6,634 nt of DNA. Origin: an uncultured Victivallales bacterium. GTDB taxonomy: Bacteria > Verrucomicrobiota > Lentisphaeria > Oligosphaerales > JAFGRS01. Positions 1-5,850 of this stretch are shown piece after piece. Under the pieces are notes generated by a model, which did not search any database, was not told the DNA's origin, and worked only from the letters and a program-made list of their open reading frames with translations. How positions within the stretch are numbered: position 1 is the stretch's first letter; the number at the start of each line of letters is the position of its first letter. The stretch lies in the NCBI GenBank assembly GCA_903834675.1, contig CAILKC010000387.1, positions 1 to 6,634 of the forward strand, read 5' to 3'. Both the position numbers and the translations under genes were made by a program.

Positions 1-290
1 ACTTGATCACGCCGCTGGGCACAAGCCGACAGGTCACGAAGGCAACGAGTTATAGAAAACTAACCGTATACTGTGGTCATATCGCCTGTGCCATGCCTGA
101 CGGCGGGTGTTCTCGCGCAACCCGATACGGCAGGCAGACCACGGGTTGTTGCGACGCCCAGCCCAGTTTCTTGAAACAGCCCTGGGCGCATCCGCAGCCT
201 TGAGCCTGGGCGTCGAGAGTGGACGCGCCAATCATGGCGTGGTATCATGCCGGGTCGGTTCTCAGGGTATGCCCCCTGACGGGCGGACAC
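1..290. other. Non-coding leader upstream of the oxidoreductase gene
   Basis: I see no convincing gene in this stretch. Short frames exist on both strands but have no recognisable domain and no ribosome binding site. A TATACT hexamer at 67-72 could be a -10 element for the downstream gene, but the sequence about 17 bases upstream (AACGAG, 44-49) is a poor -35, so I do not call a promoter firmly. If transcription started near 79, the oxidoreductase mRNA would have a leader of about 220 nt containing the hairpin at 155-188. Confidence 0.35.
155..188. repeat. Interrupted hairpin upstream of the oxidoreductase
   Basis: An outer stem CGCCCAG/CTGGGCG (155-161 with 182-188) encloses an inner stem GTTTC/GAAAC (166-170 with 173-177) closed by a TT loop, with small unpaired CCCA and AGCC segments between the stems. 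The CCTGGGCG arm recurs as a direct copy at 205-212. No T-run follows, so it is not a typical intrinsic terminator. It could be a leader RNA structure, or the GTTTCTTGAAAC core could be a protein-binding palindrome. Function is unknown. Confidence 0.35.
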
Positions 291-301
291 AGGAGAGCTT
301 C

Positions 302-1477
302 ATGCGCATTGCCATCATCGGTGCCGGGCCTGCTGGCGTCGAGGCTGCTAAGGTGGCCGCCGAAGCGGGAGTCGAGACGCACCTCTTCTCCCGCGAGAGC
401 GTGCTGCCTTATTTCCGCCCGCGCCTGCCTGCCGTGGCCTTTGGTCAAGAGGAACCCCTGGCTATCCAGATGCGGCCCCTTGACTGGTACGAGAAGAAAG
501 GGATTCATCTGCACTTGGGCAGTGAGGTCAAGACCGTGGATGGCCGCACCCTCGACCTGCTGACGGGCAGCGAGACGACGCGGTTTGACGGGATCGTTCT
601 GGCGACCGGGGCGGAGCCGATCCTGCCGTCCCTTGCCGCCGACGGCGGGGAACGACTCCTGCCCCTGTGGTGCCTGGACCACGCTCTCGCCATTCGTGCC
701 AAGATAAAGCGGGGCGGCCAGGCGCTCATCCTGGGCGGTGGCATTCTGGGCATCGAGGCAGCCCTACGCGCCCAGGACGCCGGCCTGACGGTCACCGTGC
801 TGGAGCGGCTCGGACGCCTCATGCCCGCACAGTTTGGGGCTAAAGCCTCAGCGGCCCTGCTTGCGCTCCTGCAACGCCAGGGCATTGCGGTGCTTCTGAA
901 CCGGACGGCAGTGCGAGCTGGCACGACAAGCGGCGGTGACCGGCTGGCGCTCCACCTGGATGACGGGCGAACGCTCGAGGCGGATCTCGGGCTCATCTCC
1001 ATCGGGGCCCGACCCCAGACGACGATGGCGGCGGCGGCAGGACTGGTAACGGAACGTGGCATCCGGGTGGATGCCTTCCTGCGGACCTCGGCAGACCTGA
1101 TCTTCGCGGTCGGCGATGCGGTGCAGTTGCAGGGCGTGACCCGCTGCTCGGCAAGAGAGGCCGCGGCGCAAGGCAGACTCGGAGGAGCCAATCTGGTGGC
1201 CGCTCTTCAGGGTCGGCCCCTGACCGCCTATACGCCGGACGTCGCGCCGCTGGTATTCAAGACCAGGGAGATCGAACTGTACGCCCTGGGTGAGCCGGCG
1301 GGAGAGGGGTCGCAGGAGTGGTTTCTGGACGCCACCGAGGACTCGGCGTTTCGCGCCCTGGTCCTGATGAACGGGGTCGTCACGGGCGTGCAAATGGTCG
1401 GCACCCGACAGGACTTCGACCACTACGCCGAGATGGTCCGCCGACGGGCCGAGTATCAGCCGCCGCCGCGCGGATGA
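302..1477 (+). CDS. NAD(P)/FAD-dependent oxidoreductase
   Basis: A 391-residue flavoprotein of the pyridine nucleotide-disulfide oxidoreductase fold, rubredoxin/nitrite-reductase-like branch. Such enzymes move electrons from NAD(P)H through FAD to a protein or small acceptor; the acceptor here cannot be read from sequence. Visible motifs in order are the N-terminal dinucleotide-binding GAGPAG (residues 7-12), LATGAEP (100-106), a second Rossmann motif GGGILG (145-150) for NAD(P)H, and AVGD (269-272), the usual FAD-contacting motif. There is no redox CxxC; only two cysteines, C124 and C282, are present, so it is unlikely to be a disulfide reductase. The last ~80 residues resemble the C-terminal dimerisation region of the family. 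The ATG at 302 is chosen because AGGAG (291-295) precedes it by 6 bases and the Rossmann fold begins at once; an open frame runs back to 107 without family similarity. It has no operon partner in the window and is probably a host gene. Confidence 0.9.
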   Translation: MRIAIIGAGPAGVEAAKVAAEAGVETHLFSRESVLPYFRPRLPAVAFGQEEPLAIQMRPLDWYEKKGIHLHLGSEVKTVDGRTLDLLTGSETTRFDGIVLATGAEPILPSLAADGGERLLPLWCLDHALAIRAKIKRGGQALILGGGILGIEAALRAQDAGLTVTVLERLGRLMPAQFGAKASAALLALLQRQGIAVLLNRTAVRAGTTSGGDRLALHLDDGRTLEADLGLISIGARPQTTMAAAAGLVTERGIRVDAFLRTSADLIFAVGDAVQLQGVTRCSAREAAAQGRLGGANLVAALQGRPLTAYTPDVAPLVFKTREIELYALGEPAGEGSQEWFLDATEDSAFRALVLMNGVVTGVQMVGTRQDFDHYAEMVRRRAEYQPPPRG

Positions 1478-1496
1478 CGCGTCGGCTGGATTACGG

Positions 1497-1524
1497 TTGG
1501 CAGCGGCCCAATGTCGCCTATATT
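1497..1524 (+). promoter_or_regulatory. Sigma70-like promoter for tRNA-Gln
   Basis: TTGGCA (1497-1502) and TATATT (1519-1524) are separated by 16 bases, close to the bacterial housekeeping consensus. Transcription would start near 1531, giving a leader of under 40 nt before the tRNA at 1569. It lies on the host side of the tRNA, so an element inserting at the tRNA 3' end would leave the tRNA's expression intact. A small AACCC/GGGTT hairpin (1541-1554) falls in the leader. Confidence 0.6.
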
Positions 1525-1568
1525 ACCCCCTCGCAGCGGCAACCCGACGGGGTTAGCGCTGGGTTTGG

Positions 1569-1642
1569 TACCCCGTAGTGTAATGGTAGCACAACAGGTT
1601 TTGGTCCTGTTTGTCTAGGTTCGAGTCCTAGCGGGGTAGCCA
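1569..1642 (+). tRNA. tRNA-Gln (TTG anticodon)
   Basis: A complete 74-nt cloverleaf can be folded by eye. The acceptor stem TACCCCG/CGGGGTA (1569-1575 with 1632-1638) has seven perfect pairs, then discriminator G1639 and encoded CCA (1640-1642). The D stem is GTG/CAC (1578-1580 with 1590-1592) with a TAATGGTAG loop. The anticodon stem ACAGG/CCTGT (1594-1598 with 1606-1610) carries loop TTTTGGT with anticodon TTG (1601-1603), reading CAA glutamine codons. The T stem CTAGG/CCTAG (1615-1619 with 1627-1631) holds loop TTCGAGT. The variable loop is four bases. The gene is intact and is probably the integration target of the element to its right. Confidence 0.97.
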
Positions 1643-1660
1643 CTGACTCTCGTTAGTCAT
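1603..1660. other. Putative attachment site (element left end) at the tRNA 3' end
   Basis: The tRNA 3' half remains perfectly formed while a leftward recombinase-like frame ends inside it (stop at 1628-1630). This is the arrangement seen when an element integrates into a tRNA and brings a copy of its 3' end. An imperfect palindrome, TGACT (1644-1648) and AGTCA (1655-1659) around CTCGTT, starts one base after the CCA and may be part of the recombination site. No second copy of the tRNA 3' end is visible in the window, so the other end must lie beyond 6634. The exact crossover cannot be placed. Confidence 0.4.
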
Positions 1661-1888
1661 AACCAGCCGTAGCTGAATCGACCGATTTGGCAGGACTGAC
1701 ACCTCCGACACGCGGGACTGTAAGAAGGCCCGGCGAGTATCGTCGGTGTCGGCACGATCGAGCAATTCCCCCCACCCGTGCAGCATGGCCGTCAGTGCGG
1801 CTACGTCTGGCAGTGTGCTGCCTTGCAGGGCCGCCAGGGTCTGTTCTTCGGCGGCTAGGGCTTCCAGGCGCTGTAGGGCCTCGGACAT
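1628..1888 (-). pseudogene. C-terminal remnant of a large serine recombinase (integrase)
   Basis: From the ATG at 1888 this frame encodes 86 residues beginning MSEALQRLEALAAEEQTL, a charged helix of the kind found in the coiled-coil tail of large serine recombinases. It continues through a region with GELLDRADTDDTRRAFLQSRV to the strand-like VLPNRSIQLRLV, matching the usual ending of that family (helix, 'eeRraLL..lVe.V.vlpdr.i.l.l', stop). The catalytic serine domain, recombinase domain and zinc ribbon are absent. The frame stays open back to 2140, but that upstream translation is Gly/Pro-rich and not recombinase-like. I infer a 5'-truncated, inactive integrase gene whose 3' end overlaps the tRNA T arm. 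The family assignment rests on pattern recognition only. Confidence 0.5.
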
Positions 1889-1910
1889 GACTTGATTCCA
1901 GTGGGCGGCG

Positions 1911-2612
1911 TTGGCGGGGGTGGTAGCTGAACTGGTTGGATGCAGCCATACTTGGGCAGAAAAGGAACTGGCAACTGTTGCCAGTTGGAAGGCCGCCCCT
2001 TCCCGCACCGGCGCCGACGGTAAGACCCGCCCGGTCCCCCCGCCACGTCCCCTGCCGCCTCCCCCGCCCAGTTCCCAGCCCCCTCCAGCGCCGGACGGCC
2101 AGGCCCCGGCGGTGCAGCTCAGGGACGGAGAGTCGGACAACGATACAGCGGCCGCACATCACCGAGATGCTGCCGAGTACTGGGACGCTGCGGGGACCCC
2201 AGAGTACAATCACCACCCAAGCCCACCGTCACCCACCCGCCAGGCCCCCGCCGTCGTGCGTGACTGCGTTGGACAGGTCATCCCGCCGGAGTTGATGGGG
2301 CTGTGGAACCGCCGCCAGGAGATCCAGGACGAGATCACGACCATTTCCCGGCTGCGGGGTCTTGCCCGTCGGCGCGAGGAAGAGAAGGACCCGGCGGGGG
2401 CTCAGGTGAGCTTTAACCACCTGCACGCGGCGCTGTCTACGGTGTTCTCGAACTGGGAGATGTTCAAGCCCTACGCGGTCTGCCCGACGTGCAAGGGGCT
2501 GCTGGGCTGCCGGCTGTGTTGCGGTTCGGGCATGCTCTCGCAGTTCCGTTGGGACTCCGTAGTATCGGATAAGGTCAAGCAGCAAATCGCCGACGCGGCG
2601 CAGGAGGCGTGA
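1911..2612 (+). CDS. HTH / zinc-knuckle phage protein, probably a 5'-truncated ParB-like gene
   Basis: The frame opens after a stop at 1893-1895; TTG at 1911 is the first usable start (GTG at 1920 is an alternative), giving 233 residues. Residues 2-25 (AGVVAELVGCSHTWAEKELA) look like a helix-turn-helix and are followed by RTGADGKTRP, a pattern I associate with the region after the HTH in phage ParB-like regulators. A proline-rich linker (about 41-64) comes next. The C-terminal part starts at VGQVIPPELMGLW (120-132), contains a helical stretch, and ends with PYAVCPTCKG and CRLCCGSG: C191, C194, C200 and C203 in DnaJ-like CxxCxG spacing, probably binding one zinc. The ParB nuclease domain expected upstream of the HTH is missing, so the product may be non-functional or DNA-binding only. 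TGA is two bases before the helicase ATG, so it heads the operon. If the N-terminus is not translated, GTG at 2256 or ATG at 2295 could start a shorter zinc-knuckle protein. Confidence 0.6.
   Translation: MAGVVAELVGCSHTWAEKELATVASWKAAPSRTGADGKTRPVPPPRPLPPPPPSSQPPPAPDGQAPAVQLRDGESDNDTAAAHHRDAAEYWDAAGTPEYNHHPSPPSPTRQAPAVVRDCVGQVIPPELMGLWNRRQEIQDEITTISRLRGLARRREEEKDPAGAQVSFNHLHAALSTVFSNWEMFKPYAVCPTCKGLLGCRLCCGSGMLSQFRWDSVVSDKVKQQIADAAQEA
1966..1986. repeat. 21-bp inverted repeat near the truncated gene ends
   Basis: Perfect 10-base arms AACTGGCAAC (1966-1975) and GTTGCCAGTT (1977-1986) surround a single T. A further AACTGG half-site is at 1930-1935. It lies inside the first codons of the rightward HTH protein and to the right of the recombinase remnant, where a regulator operator or recombination site would be expected. 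No bound protein can be named. Confidence 0.5.
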
Positions 2613-2613
2613 C

Positions 2614-4311
2614 ATGCTCCGCCTCCGGGACTATCAGCATACTGCGGTGGACTCCGTGTTTCGCGAGTGGGAGACGGTGGGCAGCACTGTCATCGTGGCG
2701 CCCACGGGCACGGGCAAGACGGTCATCATGTGCGGGATCGTGCAGCGGGTGTTTCCGCGCCGGGTAATGATCCTGGTACACCGTGAGGAGCTTGCCCAGC
2801 AGGCGCAGGATAAGATCCAGCGCTACACCGGCATCCCGGCCGAGATCGAGATGGGCGACCGGCGCGTAGTGGAGGCACAAGGCCGGTTTCAGGGCCGGGC
2901 ACGGGTGATTGTCTCTTCGGTGCAGACGCAGACCGCTGGCGGCGACGGGCTGGGGCGCATGGGGAAGTTCGACCCCTGCGACTTCAGCGTTCTCATCTGC
3001 GACGAGTGTCATCATGCGACCGCGGATTCCTGGAGGCGGGTCATCGACTACTACCGCAGCAACCCGGCGCTGAAGGTCGTGGGGGTGACGGCAACGCCGG
3101 ATCGCGCCGACGAGATCGCGCTGGGCCAGGTCTTTGATTCGGTGGCCTTCGACTATGAGATACTGGACGCCATCCATGATGGTTACCTGGTGCCGATTCA
3201 GCAGCGTCTGGTGGAGGTGGCCGGGCTGGACTTCTCGAGCATCCGCACGACGGCCGGCGACCTCAACGGCGCCGACCTGGCCAAGGTGATGGAAGACGAG
3301 AAGGCCCTGCATGGCATCGCTTCGCCCACCATCGAACTCGCCGGCACCCGCCGGGCCCTGGTCTTCGCGACCACCGTCGCCCATGCCGAGCGCCTGGCGG
3401 AGATATTCCGGCGCCATGGCAAGACGGCGGACTGGATCTGCGGCAAGACGCCCAAGGACGACCGGCGCAACACGCTGGTGCAGTTCGAGAACGGCGCGGT
3501 GCAGTTCCTGGTCAACGTCGGCTGCCTGACTGAGGGCTTCGATTCGCCCGGGGTGGAGCTCGTCGTGATCGGACGCCCGACAAAGAGCCGCTGCCTGTAT
3601 GCTCAGATGGTAGGCCGTGGCACCCGGCCGCTGCCGGGCGTGATCGACCGGCTCGAGACAGCCGAGGAACGCCTGGCTGCCATCGCTGCCAGTGCCAAGC
3701 CGTCGGTCGAGATCCTCGACTTCGCCGGCAACGCGGGCAAACACAAACTGATGACCACCGCCGACATCCTGGGCGGCAAGGACGCCGACCCGGAAGTAGC
3801 CGAGGCCGCAGCGAAGAAGGCCAAGGAAGCAGGTAAGCCCGTCGATATGGAGGCGCTGCTGGCCGAGGCCGACGCCGAGAGCCGTGCCAAGGCCGACCGC
3901 GAGGCTGCCAAGCGCGCGAGGCTGCTGGTCAAGGCGAAGTACGACGCCAAGAATGTGGACCCCTTCGACGTGTTCGCCATCCAACCCCGCAAGGACTCTG
4001 GACGCGACCGCGGGCGACAGCTCACGGAGAAGCAGGCTGGGATTCTGCGGCGCCAGGGCATCGAGCCCGAGGGGAAGCCCTACGGTGCGATGAAGCAGGT
4101 CCTTGACGAGCTGTTCAAACGCTGGGACCAGGGCTTGGCGACGTTCGGTCAGGCGAAGCATCTGCGCGCGCTTGGACTTCCCACTGACCTGCCCAAGGCG
4201 ATGGCAAGCCAGGTCCTGGACGGGGTATGGAAGCAACGGCTGCCGGCGCAAGAAGCGCTGGCCAGGGCGCAGCAGGCAGCGGTGAAGCTCGCGGCGGAGG
4301 TGCCGTTCTGA
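2614..4311 (+). CDS. Phage SF2 DEAD/DEAH-type helicase
   Basis: A 565-residue ATP-dependent superfamily 2 helicase, likely unwinding DNA during replication or recombination of the element. Motifs in order: LRDYQ (4-8) upstream of the core; Walker A APTGTGKT (29-36); LVHREEL (54-60), motif Ia; DECH (130-133), the Walker B box; VTATP (158-162), motif III; LTEGFD (305-310), motif V; and QMVGRGTR (331-338) with the arginine finger, motif VI. The core is complete, so activity is plausible. Residues about 390-445 form an Ala/Lys/Glu-rich helical, possibly coiled-coil segment, followed by a ~110-residue tail with KQAGILRRQGI that may contact DNA or partners. The core resembles the RecQ-distant ComFA/UvrB/type I restriction-like helicases common in phage replication modules. 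AGGAGG (2602-2607) precedes the ATG by 6 bases. The last base of its stop is the first base of the primase start. Confidence 0.93.
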   Translation: MLRLRDYQHTAVDSVFREWETVGSTVIVAPTGTGKTVIMCGIVQRVFPRRVMILVHREELAQQAQDKIQRYTGIPAEIEMGDRRVVEAQGRFQGRARVIVSSVQTQTAGGDGLGRMGKFDPCDFSVLICDECHHATADSWRRVIDYYRSNPALKVVGVTATPDRADEIALGQVFDSVAFDYEILDAIHDGYLVPIQQRLVEVAGLDFSSIRTTAGDLNGADLAKVMEDEKALHGIASPTIELAGTRRALVFATTVAHAERLAEIFRRHGKTADWICGKTPKDDRRNTLVQFENGAVQFLVNVGCLTEGFDSPGVELVVIGRPTKSRCLYAQMVGRGTRPLPGVIDRLETAEERLAAIAASAKPSVEILDFAGNAGKHKLMTTADILGGKDADPEVAEAAAKKAKEAGKPVDMEALLAEADAESRAKADREAAKRARLLVKAKYDAKNVDPFDVFAIQPRKDSGRDRGRQLTEKQAGILRRQGIEPEGKPYGAMKQVLDELFKRWDQGLATFGQAKHLRALGLPTDLPKAMASQVLDGVWKQRLPAQEALARAQQAAVKLAAEVPF

Positions 4312-5150
4312 TGACCACCCGCCCCATACCCTGGCACCGCGTCTCGCGCGATCATCCTTGCCCAATCTGTCGCCACCCGGACTGGTGTACGGTCGCACCC
4401 GACGGCGGGGTGGCGTGCTGTATGCGGATGGAGTCAGCCAAGGCCGTCCACAACGGCGGTTGGCTGCACTCGCTCAAGGACACCCCGCTGCCCCGGCCGC
4501 TACCTCCGCCGAAGGTCGTCAACCTCGTAAATTCCGAGGTTGATTTCGCCGCCATGCACGCGGCGTGGGCTGCTGAGGGCAGATGGGGACAGCTCTGCGA
4601 CCACGCCGAGGCCCTGGGAGTCTCTGCCCTGAGTCTTCTCCGCTTGGGCGCTGTTTGGGCGCCGCAACATGCCGCATGGGCCTTCCCCATGCGCGATGGC
4701 GAGGGGGCTATCATCGGCATCCGCCTGCGGGCCGAGGATGGGCGCAAGTGGGCCGTGCGCGGATCGCGCGCCGGGCTGATCTACGACCCCGACCTGGCTG
4801 GCGATGGGGCACTGCTGATTTGCGAAGGCCCTACGGACACGGCGGCGGCGATGACGCTCAAGTTCCCCGCCGTCGGGCGTCCGTCGTGCCGTGGCCAGGA
4901 GGACCTCCTGAAGCGGCTGTTGCGTCGGCACCGCAGTGACGTGGTGATTGTGGCCGACAACGACCCGCCCAAGGCCGACGGAGCCCGCCCCGGGCTCGCT
5001 GGGGCTTTGGCGCTGGCCAAGACGTTGGCCAGTCCGCTGCGAATCATCCTACCCTGCGGCAAGGACATCCGGGAGTGGGTGCGCAAGGGCGCCACACGGG
5101 CGGACATCGAGGCCCTGATCGGAGAGGCGCTGTGGGTCAACGTGAAGTAG
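4311..5150 (+). CDS. Phage primase-like protein with zinc finger and TOPRIM domain
   Basis: A 279-residue protein resembling small phage primases that synthesise RNA primers at the fork. The N-terminus has a zinc-binding cluster, CPIC (C17, C20), C26 and CC (C36-C37), like the primase zinc fingers that read template. A proline-rich linker (about 59-67) leads to a middle domain, then a TOPRIM domain: LLICEGPTDT (168-177) supplies the metal-coordinating glutamate E172 and D176, and VVIVADNDPP (211-220) supplies D216 and D218. GKDIREWVRKG (250-260) fits the end of the fold. No helicase domain is fused; that role would fall to the preceding gene or a host enzyme. The ATG at 4311 shares its A with the helicase stop (TGATG), so translation is probably coupled; GGAGG is at 4296-4300. 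An in-frame ATG at 4227 is rejected because it lies deep within the helicase gene and lacks domain content. Confidence 0.88.
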   Translation: MTTRPIPWHRVSRDHPCPICRHPDWCTVAPDGGVACCMRMESAKAVHNGGWLHSLKDTPLPRPLPPPKVVNLVNSEVDFAAMHAAWAAEGRWGQLCDHAEALGVSALSLLRLGAVWAPQHAAWAFPMRDGEGAIIGIRLRAEDGRKWAVRGSRAGLIYDPDLAGDGALLICEGPTDTAAAMTLKFPAVGRPSCRGQEDLLKRLLRRHRSDVVIVADNDPPKADGARPGLAGALALAKTLASPLRIILPCGKDIREWVRKGATRADIEALIGEALWVNVK

Positions 5151-5162
5151 AGGGAGGTGGGT

Positions 5163-5363
5163 ATGCAGAATGAAGCACGCGTGACCGGGGATGGGAACAT
5201 CATGGTTCTCGCCAAGGATGTTCACGGCAAGCTGCACAGGATAGACGTGTCGGCATTGGCCGCCGTGGACTTGGCCGACACAATCCTGGTAGCCGTCGGC
5301 AAGTATCGCAAGATGCTCAATGACGAGTTTTCGGCGGGGGAGGTAAAGCCCGATGGCCGGTGA
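5163..5363 (+). CDS. Small phage protein of unknown function
   Basis: A 66-residue protein that I do not recognise. It begins MQNEARVTGDGNIMVLAKD, is short and mixed in charge, and has no cysteine cluster, signal peptide or membrane segment. The ATG at 5163 follows AGGGAGG (5151-5157) by 5 bases, one of the best ribosome binding sites in the window; a GTG at 5157 is in frame but overlaps that site. It starts 12 bases after the primase stop and its last 11 bases overlap the start of the initiator-like gene, so it is clearly part of the operon. The strong translation signal and tight fit support a real gene despite the lack of recognised similarity. Confidence 0.7.
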   Translation: MQNEARVTGDGNIMVLAKDVHGKLHRIDVSALAAVDLADTILVAVGKYRKMLNDEFSAGEVKPDGR

Positions 5364-5850
5364 CTTCATCCGCTGGCAGAAGGGACTGCCACGAAAGCCC
5401 GAGGTCCTGCAGGTCGCGTCCCGGCTTGGCGTTTCGGCAGTGACCGCCGCAGGACACATGATGGTGCTCTGGGAATGGGCCGACGACGTGACCATCGACG
5501 GCAACGTCAGTGGTGCCACAGCGCAGTTGCTCGACTCGATTGCCGGTCTGCCAGGGCTCTCTGACGCCATGGCTGCCACCGTCCCGCACCCGTGGCTGCT
5601 GCTGGACCACACCGGGGTGACCTTCGTTCATTACGACCGCCACAACGGCCAGTGCGCCAAAAAGCGGATGCAGGAGAACGATCGACTGCGGCGCTGGCGG
5701 GAGGCCCAGAAGACTGAAACGCGTTGCGCAACGCCGTATGAAACGCGTTTCATACCGCCAACAGAACGCGTTTCGACACGCGTACAAAACGTTTCACGTA
5801 CGCCGTTAGAGAAGAGAAGAGTAGAAGGGATATCCCATGGTGAAGAGTAG
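5353..5850 (+). CDS. Phage replication initiator-like protein (winged-helix N-terminal domain)
   Basis: A 165-residue protein whose first ~105 residues match the pattern of phage replication initiator/replisome organiser N-terminal domains: DFIRWQKGLPRKPEVLQVASRLGV, then a predicted helix with VLWEWADD, DGNVSGATAQLLDSIAGLPGL, and FVHYDRHNGQCAKKR. This domain usually binds the origin and recruits the primosome. Residues ~106-122 are Arg/Lys-rich, and the tail (TETRCATPYETRF... TPLEKRRVE) is short, lacks a helicase-loader domain, and resembles the linker seen in longer relatives, so the protein may be shortened or act through the neighbouring helicase and primase. GGGGGAGG (5336-5343) precedes the ATG by 9 bases. 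Codons ~121-152 overlap the repeat cluster at 5716-5801. The initiator assignment is by family pattern; a general DNA-binding role cannot be excluded. Confidence 0.75.
   Translation: MAGDFIRWQKGLPRKPEVLQVASRLGVSAVTAAGHMMVLWEWADDVTIDGNVSGATAQLLDSIAGLPGLSDAMAATVPHPWLLLDHTGVTFVHYDRHNGQCAKKRMQENDRLRRWREAQKTETRCATPYETRFIPPTERVSTRVQNVSRTPLEKRRVEGISHGEE
5716..5801. repeat. Palindromic repeat cluster inside the initiator gene (candidate origin iterons)
   Basis: Four ACGCGT cores occur at 5719, 5743, 5766 and 5778. The second is the centre of a perfect 20-bp palindrome (5736-5755) with core TGAAACGCGTTTCA; the third is AGAACGCGTTTCG (5763-5775); the first shares GAAACGCGTT (5716-5725) and overlaps a 14-bp palindrome GCGTTGCGCAACGC (5721-5734). 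A related copy with a shortened centre, CAAAACGTTTCA, is at 5785-5796. Downstream, 5808-5830 is an almost pure purine tract, and the sequence to ~5870 has lower G+C than its surroundings. Phage origins are often iterated binding sites within the initiator gene (lambda O). That these are initiator-binding iterons is an inference. Confidence 0.5.

Noticed and set aside
107..301. N-terminal extension of the oxidoreductase (start at 107)
   Set aside because: The family fold begins at the ATG at 302, which has its own ribosome binding site; the extension resembles nothing and overlaps the hairpin region.
505..1423. Two long minus-strand frames opposite the oxidoreductase
   Set aside because: Shadows of the clear flavoprotein gene; their translations are Arg/Ser/Ala-rich with no domain.
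1541..1554. AACCC/GGGTT hairpin as an intrinsic terminator of the oxidoreductase
   Set aside because: The stem is short, there is no T-run, and it lies between the tRNA promoter and the tRNA, so termination there would silence the tRNA.
1889..2140. Leftward extension of the recombinase-like frame up to 2140
   Set aside because: Its translation is Gly-rich antisense of the Pro-rich linker and has neither the zinc ribbon nor the recombinase domain expected there.
4227..4310. Upstream ATG at 4227 for the primase-like gene
   Set aside because: It would overlap the helicase gene by 85 bases; the ATG at 4311 has a ribosome binding site and a coupled stop-start.
2575..4398. 607-codon open frame on the minus strand opposite the helicase
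   Set aside because: The plus strand carries a complete set of SF2 helicase motifs here. The antisense translation has no recognisable domain; long antisense frames are common in high-G+C genes.
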